From assembly GCF_014197435.1 (NCBI RefSeq), contig NZ_JACIFP010000001.1:1364001-1428000 (forward strand): a stretch of 64,000 nt of DNA, read 5' to 3'. This document shows, one piece after another, positions 1-12,129 of this stretch (position 1 is its first letter; each line of letters opens with the position of its first letter). The notes under the pieces were generated by a model, which worked only from the letters and a program-made list of their open reading frames with translations, ran no database searches and had not been told where the DNA came from. The DNA comes from Gordonia humi. GTDB taxonomy: Bacteria; Actinomycetota; Actinomycetes; Mycobacteriales; Mycobacteriaceae. The position numbers and the translations under genes are program-made.

Positions 1-1839
<1,839 letters not shown>

Positions 1840-1925
1840 TCACGCCTCGAACCCGGAGGCCACGCGTCCCCGTCCCTTACCGGGGCGTCCGCCTGCGTCT
1901 TTACGTGAGCCGTCCGGTGCGCAGG

Positions 1926-3077
1926 TCAGATCGCGAAGTCGAACACCGTCAACATGAATGCGCCGAACCAGGCCGACGCGAGCGCGACGGCGACCGCCGC
2001 CGAGATCGCCGCGGGACGCGAACTGCGCGCCAGCCGGATCGCGACGGGCAGCAGCACGACGAAGGCGGGCAGCAGCAGGCGCGGGCGTGACGGCATCAGC
2101 CCGCTGGAGAGCAGGACGGACGCGTACACCAGGGCGGCGTAGGCCAGCACGGGCCACGGGACCCGGTCGATCGCCGACCACACGAGCAGCACCACCGCGG
2201 CGATGATCACCAGGGAGGCCAACACGGACACCGCGTCGGAGGAGTCGGTCAGCGACGTGAAGACGAACTCGCCGACGGCCTTCCCGCCGTCGAACGAGGT
2301 GTCCCACCCCTGTGTCTGGATGTGGAACCAGCCGGACGGGCTGCCCGTCCGCGCCCACACCACGCACATGTACGCCACATAGCCGAGCGGCGCGAGGACG
2401 CCGCCGATCCAGGCCCGCGAGCCGTTGTGGCGCGTGAGCGCGGCGGCGAGCATCACGACGACGATCACCGCGATTCCGGTCGGTCGGACTAGACCGACGG
2501 CGCACGCGGACAGCCCGGCCAGGATCCACCGGTGTTCGAGGACACCCACCAGAGCCCAGGCGGCGAGTGCGCAGAACATGGCCTCGGTGTACGTCATCGA
2601 CAGCACGACGCTCATCGGGGTCGCGGCGAACAGCACCACGAGCATCAACCCGGTGTTGCGTGCGGTGGCCTCCGAGGCGTCCGGCCGCATCTGCCGCGCG
2701 CACAGCGAGCCGAGTCGGGCGACACCGACCGCGCCGACCGCGCCGAACACCACGTTCAACACGATTCCCGCGCCGAACGGGCTGATCAACGGGAGCGCCG
2801 CCAACGCGCCGACGAGGAGAGGGTAGCCGGGGAAGAAGGCGTACGCCGTCGTATCCGTATGCACGCCTTGGGCATCGGTGCCGGAGGTGGGCACGCCGTC
2901 GTATCCGTAGCGGGCGATGTCGAGCATCCACTTGCCGTCCCACCGAGTCAGGAGTGCGTCGAGCGGGACGTGGTGAACGATGGCGAACACCGCGAGAACA
3001 CAGACGCCGACGAGTCGTACGGCCAGGTACGCGGCGACGGCGGTGGCAGCAGGATTCCATCGGAGTGGGGGAGTCAT
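1926..3077 (-). CDS. PIG-V-like polytopic mannosyltransferase family membrane protein
   Basis: A 383-residue integral membrane protein with about eight to ten hydrophobic segments. The N-terminal region carries RWDGKWMLDIARYGYDG (residues about 45-61), which resembles the conserved luminal motif of PIG-V/GPI-mannosyltransferase-type GT-C enzymes (WD, then Y near IA..GY). These use polyprenyl-phosphate mannose on the outer face of the membrane; the acceptor here is unknown. The start at 3077 is supported by TAGGAT (3086-3091) 8 nt upstream, a leaderless arrangement. It lies between leuA and ask, which are adjacent in M. tuberculosis, so it is a lineage-specific insertion between them. It could instead be another GT-C family member. 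Confidence 0.7.
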   Translation of the reverse strand: MTPPLRWNPAATAVAAYLAVRLVGVCVLAVFAIVHHVPLDALLTRWDGKWMLDIARYGYDGVPTSGTDAQGVHTDTTAYAFFPGYPLLVGALAALPLISPFGAGIVLNVVFGAVGAVGVARLGSLCARQMRPDASEATARNTGLMLVVLFAATPMSVVLSMTYTEAMFCALAAWALVGVLEHRWILAGLSACAVGLVRPTGIAVIVVVMLAAALTRHNGSRAWIGGVLAPLGYVAYMCVVWARTGSPSGWFHIQTQGWDTSFDGGKAVGEFVFTSLTDSSDAVSVLASLVIIAAVVLLVWSAIDRVPWPVLAYAALVYASVLLSSGLMPSRPRLLLPAFVVLLPVAIRLARSSRPAAISAAVAVALASAWFGAFMLTVFDFAI

Positions 3078-3231
3078 CTCGGGAGATCCTACGTGCCACC
3101 CGCGGAGTAGCCGAGGTCACACGTGGTCTGCTGTGCATGCGACTGTGTCTATGCGCCCGGTAGGATCAGCCCCTGACCGAATGTACGTAGTACCGAGTAA
3201 GTCTGAGAACAAATAAGGAAGGGTGCACGAC

Positions 3232-4497
3232 GTGGCACTGGTGGTCCAGAAGTACGGCGGCTCCTCTGTTGCGGATGCCGAGCGCATTCGTCGCGTCGCC
3301 GAACGGATCGTGGAGACCAAGCGTGCGGGCAACGACGTCGTCGTCGTCGCGTCGGCGATGGGTGACACCACCGACGAACTCCTCGACCTCGCCGAACAGG
3401 TCAACTCGAATCCGCCGCAGCGCGAGATGGACATGCTGTTGACCTCCGGTGAGCGCATCTCGAACGCACTGCTGGCCATGGCCATCGAGGGACTCGGCGA
3501 GACGGCGCAGTCGTTCACCGGCTCGCAGGCCGGCGTCATCACGACCTCGAGCCACGGCAAGGCCAAGATCATCGACGTCACGCCGGGCCGTGTCCGCAGC
3601 GCGCTCGACGAGGGCAAGATAGTCATGGTCGCCGGATTCCAAGGCGTCTCCCAGGACACGAAGGACGTGACGACCCTCGGCCGAGGCGGTTCGGACACGA
3701 CCGCCGTCGCCCTGGCCGCGGCACTGGGGGCCGACGTCTGCGAGATCTACACCGATGTCGACGGCATCTACACCTCGGATCCGCGCATCGTCCCCGACGC
3801 GCGTCGCCTGGACAACATCTCCTTCGAGGAGATGCTCGAGATGGCCGCGTGCGGTGCGAAGGTCCTGATGCTCCGGTGCGTGGAATACGCACGCGCCTAC
3901 AACGTTCCCGTTCATGTGCGCTCGTCGTACTCGACCAAGCCGGGCACGCTCGTGTCCGGATCGATGGAGGACATTCCCGTGGAAGAAGCGATTCTCACCG
4001 GCGTTGCACACGACCGCAGCGAAGCCCAGGTGACCGTGGTCGGCATCGAGGACAAGCCGGGATTCGCCGCCAAGGTGTTCCGGGCCGTCGCCGACGCCGA
4101 GATCAACATCGACATGGTGCTGCAGGGCGTGTCGAAGATCGACACCGGCAAGACCGACATCACCTTCACACTGCCGACCGAGACCGGCGAACTCGCCGTC
4201 ACCGAGCTCGGCAAGCTCAAGGACGAGTTGGGATTCGCCGAGATCCTGCTCGACGAGAAGATCGGCAAGGTGTCGCTGGTCGGCGCGGGTATGAAGAGCA
4301 ACCCGGGCGTCACCGCGACCTTCTGCGAGGCGCTCAGCGACGCGGGGATCAACATCGAGCTGATCTCGACCTCGGAGATCCGCATCTCGGTCCTCGTCTC
4401 CGACGGAGATCTCGACCGCGCCGTGCAGGTGCTGCACAAGGCGTTCGACCTCGGCGGCGACGAAGAGGCCGTCGTCTACGCGGGAACGGGGCGGTAG
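3232..4497 (+). CDS. ask: aspartate kinase (with probable internal beta-subunit start)
   Basis: Phosphorylates L-aspartate, the first step to lysine, threonine, methionine and diaminopimelate. 421 residues, the usual length. The kinase motif [11 protein letters not shown] is at residues 4-14, and the C-terminal half holds two ACT domains that bind lysine/threonine. The GTG at 3232 is chosen because GGAAGG (3217-3222) lies 9 nt upstream and the protein then begins [10 protein letters not shown] as in mycobacteria; an earlier in-frame GTG at 3223 is too close to that site. An in-frame ATG at 3964 begins [13 protein letters not shown], the position at which corynebacterial LysC starts its separate regulatory beta subunit, but the ribosome site before it is weak. 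Followed by asd. Confidence 0.96.
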   Translation: MALVVQKYGGSSVADAERIRRVAERIVETKRAGNDVVVVASAMGDTTDELLDLAEQVNSNPPQREMDMLLTSGERISNALLAMAIEGLGETAQSFTGSQAGVITTSSHGKAKIIDVTPGRVRSALDEGKIVMVAGFQGVSQDTKDVTTLGRGGSDTTAVALAAALGADVCEIYTDVDGIYTSDPRIVPDARRLDNISFEEMLEMAACGAKVLMLRCVEYARAYNVPVHVRSSYSTKPGTLVSGSMEDIPVEEAILTGVAHDRSEAQVTVVGIEDKPGFAAKVFRAVADAEINIDMVLQGVSKIDTGKTDITFTLPTETGELAVTELGKLKDELGFAEILLDEKIGKVSLVGAGMKSNPGVTATFCEALSDAGINIELISTSEIRISVLVSDGDLDRAVQVLHKAFDLGGDEEAVVYAGTGR

Positions 4498-5586
<1,089 letters not shown>

Positions 5587-5601
5587 AACCGCTTCGCGCA
5601 G

Positions 5602-5638
5602 AACGGCCCGTTCGGACGTCGAGTCCGGGCGGGCCGTT
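5602..5638 (+). terminator. hairpin terminator after asd
   Basis: AACGGCCCG (5602-5610) pairs with CGGGCCGTT (5630-5638), and an inner GGAC/GTCC pair extends the stem. It begins 16 nt after the asd stop codon. There is only a weak T-tract. Confidence 0.75.
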
Positions 5639-5726
5639 GTGCGTTTCTAGGGCGCGAAACGGTGTTTATCGCCGTACGAGTGTCTGGTGTTACAGGCTTT
5701 GGGTAATCGTGCGCTACATTGCAGCA

Positions 5727-7019
5727 ATGAGAAATTACTCGGGAGTAGTCTCACGGTCGATGAAGGCGTCGCGCCGTGTCGTCACAGCGTCTCTGGTGGC
5801 CGTCGTCGCCGCGGCGGGTCTCGTCTCGGTCGGTTCGGCGGGGACCGCCGGCGCCGCGCGAAACTTCTACACGCCGCCGTCGACGTACGACACGACACCG
5901 GGCTCGGTGATTCGCACCGAGCACAGCGACCTGCTTCTGCAGATCCCCGGGGTGAAGGGCCAGTGGCCCGGCACCGCGACGCGTCTGATGTACACCTCGA
6001 CGCTGCAGAACGGGAAGCCGACCGCGGTGACCGGCACCGTCGTCGAGCCGACGGCGAAATGGACCGGCAAGGGCGAACGCCCGACCGTCGTGATCGGACC
6101 GGGCACGGTCGGCCAGGGTGATCAGTGCGCCGGGTCGAAGATGATGAGCTTCCCGATGACGATCGATCTCGCCAAGCCCAGCATCGGCGTCAACTACACC
6201 GCGCTCGACATGTACCTGATGCTGCTCAACGGCGTCCGCGTCGTCATCACCGACTACGTCGGACTCGGCACCCCGGGCATCCACACGTACGTGAACCGTC
6301 TCGAGTCCGGGCGGGCCATGCTCGACGCCGCACGAGCCGGGCTCGCGGTCGCGAAGGCGTCGCCGGACGCGCCGGTGGCGTTCAGCGGCTACTCGCAGGG
6401 CGGCGGCGCGGCGGCGTCGGCGGCCGAACTCGCGCAGACGTACTCGCCGGATCTGAACGTGAAGGCCACCTACGCCGGTGCACCGCCCGCCGACCTGTCG
6501 AAGGTGATCTCCAAGATCGACGGCACGCTCATCGCCGGCGCGATCGGATTCGCGATCAACGGACTCGACGCCCGGTACCCCGAACTCGGACCGATCCTGC
6601 AGAAGGAGACGAACGCCGCGGGCAAGCGCGTCCTGAAGAACGTCGCCACCGAGTGCATCGGTGACATCATCCTCGAGGCGGGCATGCAGCGGACCAACCA
6701 GTGGACTCGCACCGGCGAGTCTCTCGGCTCGGTCGTCAAGCGCTACCCGCAGCTGCAGAAGATGATCGATGACCAGCGCATCGGCACGCTCAAGCCGAAC
6801 GCGCCCGTCCTGATCTCCACCGGCATCAACGACGACGTGATCCCGACCGGACAGGTCGTCACCCTGTACAACGACTGGCGTAAGCAGGGCGCCGACGTGA
6901 AGCTCACGCGCGACTACACGCCGCCGATCTTCCCCGGCCTCGTCGTCAATCACGCGGTCCCGATGCTGTTCAAACTGCTTCCGGCCACGAACTTCATCCT
7001 GACCGAGCTCAACCGCTAG
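5727..7019 (+). CDS. secreted lipase (LIP family alpha/beta hydrolase)
   Basis: An exported triacylglycerol or ester hydrolase of the actinobacterial secretory lipase family. The first ~45 residues hold a charged stretch and a hydrophobic core ending in AGAA, a signal peptide with probable cleavage near residue 44. The nucleophile elbow GYSQGG is at about residue 223. An Asp in NDDVIP and a His in VVNHAVP near the C-terminus complete the triad. The ATG at 5727 is chosen because TACATT (5715-5720) ends 6 nt upstream (leaderless); an in-frame ATG at 5760 is an alternative with a poorly spaced GGGAG. Its stop region AACCGCTAGCGG is repeated at 8912. Confidence 0.9.
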   Translation: MRNYSGVVSRSMKASRRVVTASLVAVVAAAGLVSVGSAGTAGAARNFYTPPSTYDTTPGSVIRTEHSDLLLQIPGVKGQWPGTATRLMYTSTLQNGKPTAVTGTVVEPTAKWTGKGERPTVVIGPGTVGQGDQCAGSKMMSFPMTIDLAKPSIGVNYTALDMYLMLLNGVRVVITDYVGLGTPGIHTYVNRLESGRAMLDAARAGLAVAKASPDAPVAFSGYSQGGGAAASAAELAQTYSPDLNVKATYAGAPPADLSKVISKIDGTLIAGAIGFAINGLDARYPELGPILQKETNAAGKRVLKNVATECIGDIILEAGMQRTNQWTRTGESLGSVVKRYPQLQKMIDDQRIGTLKPNAPVLISTGINDDVIPTGQVVTLYNDWRKQGADVKLTRDYTPPIFPGLVVNHAVPMLFKLLPATNFILTELNR

Positions 7020-7084
7020 CGGTGATCTCGTGAATCGCGAGTGATCTGCTCCTGGGCGAAGTCCTCCTGTGGCAAGAAGTGGAG

Positions 7085-7200
7085 CTGTCTAGAAACCGCC
7101 CACGCAGCACAGGAGGTCTTCGCGTCCAACGCTAACGCCGCTTTGCCCCTCGCGCTCGACTGCAGCTGGCGAAACCGGCCATTCTGATCCTCGGCGTCAC
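7085..7200 (+). pseudogene. possible IS481-type transposase remnant
   Basis: Around 7130-7195 the DNA can be read, with one frame change, as SNANAAL followed by PRARLQLAKPAIL. This resembles the N-terminus of IS481-family transposases (typically ANA.LTP..RL.LA). No full transposase or clear terminal repeats remain. The rest of 7020-7318 shows no gene. Recognition is by eye over about 25 residues, so this is tentative. Confidence 0.35.
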
Positions 7201-7318
7201 CTTCGCGGCTGTCCGCGTGATCGGATTGCGTCAGCACCAAGCCGGGTGACAAGACCACGCCTCGACTCGAAACACGTTGTCGCGGCACATGACTGCGTTG
7301 TGCGGCGGGGGACGGTGG

Positions 7319-8767
7319 CTAGCCGCGGAAGACCCCGTCCGGGTCTACGGCGTTGGCGAAGTCACGAAAGTCCACATTGGCGATCGACAGGTTGTTCTCG
7401 ACGGACCACATCTGTTCGGGGACGACGCGGAACGTTTGGCCGGGCTCGTGGCCGAAATCAGAGCGGCCGCAGTCGATCACCAGGATCGCCGCCTCGGGGT
7501 GACTCATGGTGGTCGAGTCGGCGATGAACGCGTAGTCGGGAGGATTCTCCTCGCCGATACGGGCGACCAGATCATCGGCGGTCAAGCCATCGTTGTCTCG
7601 CTGGTCGATGCAGGTGAGGTCCGCTTGGAAAGTCGAATCGTCGCCCATGCCGCTGGGTACGGGTTCCATCGCCGCCAGCGCGACCTCGCGCCAACGTACA
7701 TCGTCGCTGAAGTCTGTGCGTACGAGCAGCGACGCGCCGCTGTGGGAATGGAGATAGTCGTCGAGTTTGCGGCCTGTGCCCAGGGCGTCGAGGGTCTCGG
7801 CTTCGTCGACAGCCTCCTGACGGGCTGTCGTCGCAGCTCGAATGTCGCTGACGTCTCCGGGCGGGTCGGGCAGCATCAACTGTGCGAGGACTCGTTCGGC
7901 GTCGCCGGTGGATACCTCATTATAGGAACGCAGTTCGACCGTCCACGGCCCGATTGTGGCGCGTCCTCGAGGTACGTAGCTTTCCATCGGGAACCTCGCT
8001 CTGGGTTCGCCTAGCTCGGTCAACCAACGGCGAATACCGAACTGAGTCGGCGTCGTAGCGGACACCGTCACATCCAGGGCCCCCGACAACGGGTCGCCAT
8101 CGGTAGGTGAGGCGCTGACGTCCATGGGCAGCCAGCCGACCTGGGTCGGTGGCATGTCACCGATCTCCCGCATCTTCTGATCATGGTCGAGCTGCTCACG
8201 TGATTCGAGGTGCTCCTCGAACTCGATGGTTGCACCGTCCCAGGAGAACAGCGCGGGGTCGAAGTCTTCGTCGAGCACCGGCGATTCCATCTGTACCCAC
8301 TGCTCGCCTTGAGTCCACGACAGAACTACGCCGAGTTCGGCGTCGATCACCACGCGAATCCGCGGTCCGCCGGAGAGGGCATCGAATTCCATCTCCCAGC
8401 CCGGCCGTCCCCGGACCAGGGTCTCGGCGATGCCCCTCGGTTCACTGACCTGCGACCGCCCCGTGATCTCTGTCGGAGCCCACATCCGGTAGGCGGTGAA
8501 CAACACCGTCGGAGACACACCCATCGCCGCCACAATTCGGTTCGGGGACTTCGCGGTGTGTACAGCGACGCCATCCTCGCCGAAAACGTACTCGTCGGTG
8601 GCATTCTCGATGTAGGCAGGAGAACCATCCGAGTTCTCAATCCTCCATGACGTGGGCGGAGCGAACCATACGAAACTGGCGGTTTCGCTACTGGAATACA
8701 CGCTGGCTCGGACTGATCGACCCATGGTGCTGAAGGACAAACCCCGAATCTGCGGCCAAGACGTCAT
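7319..8767 (-). CDS. LolA-like / DUF6924 two-domain protein of unknown function
   Basis: 482 residues with no signal peptide. Residues about 25-200 look like a LolA-type beta sheet (segments such as WRIENSDGS, GIAETLVRGRPGWEMEF and RIRVVIDAELGVVLSW). The C-terminal ~140 residues match what I know of DUF6924: SLLVRTDFSDD, ADSTTMSHPEAAILVIDC, WSVENNLSIANVDFRDFA, DPDGVFRG. The ATG at 8767 is chosen because TAGGTT (8775-8780, minus strand) lies 7 nt upstream; TTG and GTG starts further up are less likely. It stands alone in an islet between two copies of a 12-bp repeat. DUF6924 has no assigned function. Confidence 0.7.
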   Translation of the reverse strand: MTSWPQIRGLSFSTMGRSVRASVYSSSETASFVWFAPPTSWRIENSDGSPAYIENATDEYVFGEDGVAVHTAKSPNRIVAAMGVSPTVLFTAYRMWAPTEITGRSQVSEPRGIAETLVRGRPGWEMEFDALSGGPRIRVVIDAELGVVLSWTQGEQWVQMESPVLDEDFDPALFSWDGATIEFEEHLESREQLDHDQKMREIGDMPPTQVGWLPMDVSASPTDGDPLSGALDVTVSATTPTQFGIRRWLTELGEPRARFPMESYVPRGRATIGPWTVELRSYNEVSTGDAERVLAQLMLPDPPGDVSDIRAATTARQEAVDEAETLDALGTGRKLDDYLHSHSGASLLVRTDFSDDVRWREVALAAMEPVPSGMGDDSTFQADLTCIDQRDNDGLTADDLVARIGEENPPDYAFIADSTTMSHPEAAILVIDCGRSDFGHEPGQTFRVVPEQMWSVENNLSIANVDFRDFANAVDPDGVFRG

Positions 8768-8952
8768 ACCCACCAACCTAACCGCCGATCACTCGTCGGC
8801 GGGCGCTTGCGACACTTCTCCTGCCGTAGAGTGCTGGCGTTCCGCATCGAGATGCGCAGGGACCACTCCGCGGTCGACGGCGCTCGGTCGGTGGACTCGA
8901 CAACCTATCTGAACCGCTAGCGGCCTCTTCGCCGGTCGAGTGGCCCATCGAT

Positions 8953-9004
8953 GTTCCGCCGGTTAGGACCTGCATCTGGCCCTAACCGGCGGAACAGGTG
9001 TTTT
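8953..9004 (+). terminator. 15-bp perfect hairpin terminator
   Basis: GTTCCGCCGGTTAGG (8953-8967) and CCTAACCGGCGGAAC (8981-8995) form a perfect stem with a 13-nt loop, followed by TTTTCG. It does not follow either neighbouring gene directly: it lies between two divergent genes. Its likely original owner is the lipase at 5727-7019, now separated from it by the 1.9-kb islet. Confidence 0.65.
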
Positions 9005-9034
9005 CGCCCGCCGTCTCGTGGTGGACTCGACTGC

Positions 9035-10438
9035 GTGAGACGTCTCCTCTCGATCTTCGCCGTCCTCCTGACCGTCGCGGTGTGCCTGGCGGCTCCGGCA
9101 CATGCCGCGCCGCCGGTCGGTTCACCGCCCGGCGTCGCGACCGCATGGACCTCGCTCATGCACGGCGACGCGGCGTCGACCGACAGCACCGATCTGCCCG
9201 GTCCGGGCCGAACGGCGCGTGTGGCCGCGTCGAGCGTCCCGGGCGGGGTGTGTGCTGCGACCTTCGTCGGGACCGACGGATACCCGGTCTCGCTGTGCAC
9301 GGCGTACGTCGACGGTGCTCCGCCGCAGGTGGCGACGCCGGTCGTGACGCTCTTCGATCCGGCGACGGCGCAGGTGTTGGCGAAGCTGCCGCTGACCAAG
9401 GGCGGGCTGCTCGGCGGCGTCTACGGCTACCTCGATGAGCGGAACCGCGTGGTCGTCGCCGACGGCAGCGGTGCGATACTCCACGTCGGGCACCGTCGGA
9501 CGGCTCACGGCTGGACGCTCACCGTGGACCGGCGCGACGACATCTCGAAGCAGATCGGTGGCGACTCGGTGACCGGTCTGGCGCCCGACTTCGACGGCCG
9601 CACGTGGTTCGTGACGACGAGGGGAGTGGTCGGCACGGTCGACGCTGCGGGCCGCGTCGCCGCGATGCACCTGCCGAAGGGCGAGCGACTCGGCAACGGG
9701 CTCACCGTGCGGCCGACCGGCGTCTCGGTCCTGACCACGCACGCACTCTATGAGATGCGGGCGGGCGACGACGGCGTCCCTCGCACCGTGTGGCGCCATG
9801 CCTACGACCGCGGTCCGGCGCGCAAGCCCGGCCAACTGACCTGGGGTTCGGGGACCACGCCGACCTACTTCGGTCCGGGCGGCGACGCATGGGTCGCGAT
9901 CGTCGACAGCGCGCGCATCCCGCGTCTCCACGTTCTCGACGCCGACACCGGTGCGCCGATCTGCTCGATCCGGGCGTTCACGAGTGCTCGGCAGGGCACC
10001 GAGAACTCGCCGATGGCATGGGGGAACAGTCTCGTCATTCCGAGTACCTACGGATTCCAGTATCCGCCGATGGCGGTCACCGGACCCAGCCGCCCCGCGA
10101 CGGCACCGTTCACCGGCGGCATGACGCGCATCGACGTCGTCGACGGGACGTGCACGCGCGTCTGGGAGAACCACCGCGACCGAATGGCGACGTTGCCGCG
10201 GCTGTCGCGGGCCGACGGACTGATCCACGGTCTGGCGTACGGACCATACCGTCCCGGGCCGCAGCAAGTCGGGCCGGTGAACTATGTGGGCGTCGACTTC
10301 GCGACGGGAGAGCGCATCGTCACGAAGAAGGTCGGCGACGCGCCGTTCGACGAGCCGATGCAGCTGACCGGGATGATCGGCCCCGGTGGCGTGCTCTGGC
10401 AGGGGACCGTGACCCGGATGCTCAAGATCGCGGGGTGA
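9035..10438 (+). CDS. secreted beta-propeller-like protein of unknown function
   Basis: 467 residues. The GTG at 9035 begins a classic signal peptide (RR, hydrophobic core, cleavage after AHA near residue 24). The mature part is a run of short beta-strand repeats of the type GYLDERNRVVVADGSGAILHV and FGPGGDAWVAIVDSARIPRLHVLDADTG. This suggests a PQQ/WD-like propeller; the repeats are too degenerate to count. A GGTGGA sequence about 12 nt before the start may be the ribosome site. No enzymatic motif was recognised. It lies 40 bp upstream of a membrane protein gene. Confidence 0.75.
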   Translation: MRRLLSIFAVLLTVAVCLAAPAHAAPPVGSPPGVATAWTSLMHGDAASTDSTDLPGPGRTARVAASSVPGGVCAATFVGTDGYPVSLCTAYVDGAPPQVATPVVTLFDPATAQVLAKLPLTKGGLLGGVYGYLDERNRVVVADGSGAILHVGHRRTAHGWTLTVDRRDDISKQIGGDSVTGLAPDFDGRTWFVTTRGVVGTVDAAGRVAAMHLPKGERLGNGLTVRPTGVSVLTTHALYEMRAGDDGVPRTVWRHAYDRGPARKPGQLTWGSGTTPTYFGPGGDAWVAIVDSARIPRLHVLDADTGAPICSIRAFTSARQGTENSPMAWGNSLVIPSTYGFQYPPMAVTGPSRPATAPFTGGMTRIDVVDGTCTRVWENHRDRMATLPRLSRADGLIHGLAYGPYRPGPQQVGPVNYVGVDFATGERIVTKKVGDAPFDEPMQLTGMIGPGGVLWQGTVTRMLKIAG

Positions 10439-10478
10439 GCCGCGGTTCGCGACGCGGGGGATGTGCAAGTATCGACCC

Positions 10479-11129
10479 ATGACGTTCCCCGACGACGACC
10501 CGGATCGCATCCCGACCCAGGCCGAACTCGACGCCGAAGACATGGCCGAGATCGCGCGCCGGTCCGCCGACGCGGAGCACCGTGATCGCTACCCGGCGCG
10601 CCCGGTCGATCCGGGTCCGCCGCCGACCGTCCTCACACGCGGCGCTCGCATCGCGTGGCTGGCGTCCGCCGTCGCGGGTCTGATCTGGGTCGTGTACGGA
10701 TTCGTGAACCTGTCGGCGACGACGACGCGCCTGGCGGACCGTCTCGAACCGGGCCTGGAGGAACTGTCGGACGTGGATTCGGCGGCCAAGGCGCAGTCGC
10801 TCGCCGAGTTCTGGCCGCTGGCATTCCTGATCGGCATCCCGGTCGTGGTGGCACTGAGCTGGCCGATGCTGGTCGGCGTCGCGCGCACGCACAGCCGAAA
10901 CCTGAGGAACGTGTATCTGTCGACGGTGGTCGTGATCTGCCTGTTCGTGCCGGTCTGCGCCGACCTCCTGTTCAACTATCCGGACGCGCCGAGATGGGTG
11001 TGGGCGATGGCGTGGGTGCAGTTCGGGTTGCTCATCGTGTCGGCGATTCTGACCTTGAGTCGCGCCGTCGGACAGTGGCTGCCGCCGTCGATGCGGGTCA
11101 AACCGTTCCGTGTGATGCGTGGGCAATAG
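10479..11129 (+). CDS. four-helix membrane protein of unknown function
   Basis: 216 residues. An acidic cytoplasmic N-terminus (DDDPDRIPTQAELDAEDMAEIARR) is followed by four hydrophobic segments at about residues 55-75, 108-128, 142-162 and 175-195. The ATG at 10479 has an AAGTAT hexamer 6 nt upstream, close to a leaderless arrangement; an ATG at 10461 in the same frame is less likely. I do not recognise the family. Confidence 0.75.
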   Translation: MTFPDDDPDRIPTQAELDAEDMAEIARRSADAEHRDRYPARPVDPGPPPTVLTRGARIAWLASAVAGLIWVVYGFVNLSATTTRLADRLEPGLEELSDVDSAAKAQSLAEFWPLAFLIGIPVVVALSWPMLVGVARTHSRNLRNVYLSTVVVICLFVPVCADLLFNYPDAPRWVWAMAWVQFGLLIVSAILTLSRAVGQWLPPSMRVKPFRVMRGQ

Positions 11130-11196
11130 GGCGAGTAGGTTGGAAATCGCGCGCCGCGACCCTGCCGGCGACGACACGCGAACTTAGGAGAAACTC

Positions 11197-11628
11197 ATGG
11201 CTGTGACCCCCGTGTACCGAGTCTCGTCGACCTCCCGCGGCGGCGGCCGTGACGGTGAAGTGGTGTCCGAGACCGGACGCATCGACCTGACGCTCGCGCC
11301 GCCGGTCGAGATGGGCGGCAACGGAGAAGGCAGCAACCCCGAAGAGTTGTTCTCGGCCGGTTGGGCCGCCTGCTTCATGGGCGCGCTCCGCATGGTGTCG
11401 AAGAACGCGGGCGTCACCGTTCCCGAGGGCACCGAGGTGACGGTGAACGTCGGCATCGGCAAGGACGACGCCGACGGCGGCTTCGGTCTGGTCGCCGACA
11501 TCTCGGTCTACCTGCCGGGTCTGGAGACTGCTCAGGCCAACGAACTTGCGGTCGGCGCCCACGGGTTCTGCCCGTACTCGAAGGCGACCCGCGGCAACAT
11601 CGCCAGCAGCGTCACCTCGCGCGTCTGA
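11197..11628 (+). CDS. ohr: organic hydroperoxide resistance protein (Ohr/OsmC fold)
   Basis: A thiol peroxidase that reduces organic hydroperoxides, in the cytosol. 143 residues, the normal length. The two redox cysteines are visible in SAGWAACFMGAL (about residue 61) and HGFCPYSKATRGN (about residue 126), the Ohr signature rather than that of OsmC. TTAGGAG lies 7 nt before the ATG. No MarR-type OhrR regulator is adjacent, which is unusual for ohr. Confidence 0.93.
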   Translation: MAVTPVYRVSSTSRGGGRDGEVVSETGRIDLTLAPPVEMGGNGEGSNPEELFSAGWAACFMGALRMVSKNAGVTVPEGTEVTVNVGIGKDDADGGFGLVADISVYLPGLETAQANELAVGAHGFCPYSKATRGNIASSVTSRV

Positions 11629-11670
11629 CACACGTTTCAATTGTGAGCTCCGGCCGGTAGGTTGTCCCTC

Positions 11671-12129
11671 GTGAACAGTTGGGGTTTCGCAACAGGCATC
11701 GGCCTTCTGGCCGCCACTCTCGCGACGATCGCTTTCGTCGCGTACCGCCGGTGGGAGTCGGCGTCGCTGCAACGCGACGCCGACCTCGCGCGGACTCTTC
11801 GCGACCTCGCCGACGGCGACGCGGTGCGTCTCGCCGCGGTCGACGAATTCGAGTCGACCGTCTACCGGCGGTTGTTCTACTCATCGGTGATCGGACCTCG
11901 CCTGCGCAGCGTCGCCTGGGCCCTGCTGGGGGCCGTTCTGGCCGGTGCGGGCGCTCTCGCTCTCGACCAGCTCGACGGCGTCGTCGCGATGGTGCTGTGG
12001 GGCGTACTGCTCGCCGCCACCGTCGTCTTCGCTCTCGCCGCACTCGGCTTCGCCGCTGCAGCGGCGTTCCAGGCCGCGACCACCCCGCGGGTCGATCTCT
12101 CCGATGCCGACACCGACGACGAGGAATGA
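11671..12129 (+). CDS. small membrane protein of unknown function
   Basis: 152 residues. One N-terminal transmembrane segment (FATGIGLLAATLATIAFVAY), a charged cytoplasmic stretch, two further adjacent hydrophobic segments at about residues 83-105 and 108-132, and an acidic tail. The GTG at 11671 is chosen because TAGGTT (11658-11663) ends 7 nt upstream. Its stop overlaps the next start (ATGA), so the two genes are probably translated together. Confidence 0.75.
   Translation: MNSWGFATGIGLLAATLATIAFVAYRRWESASLQRDADLARTLRDLADGDAVRLAAVDEFESTVYRRLFYSSVIGPRLRSVAWALLGAVLAGAGALALDQLDGVVAMVLWGVLLAATVVFALAALGFAAAAAFQAATTPRVDLSDADTDDEE

Noticed and set aside
8912..8923. AACCGCTAGCGG repeat as an integrase attachment site
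   Set aside because: Only 12 bp, no integrase gene between the copies, and the palindromic core GCTAGC makes chance recurrence easier. Kept only as a possible insertion footprint.
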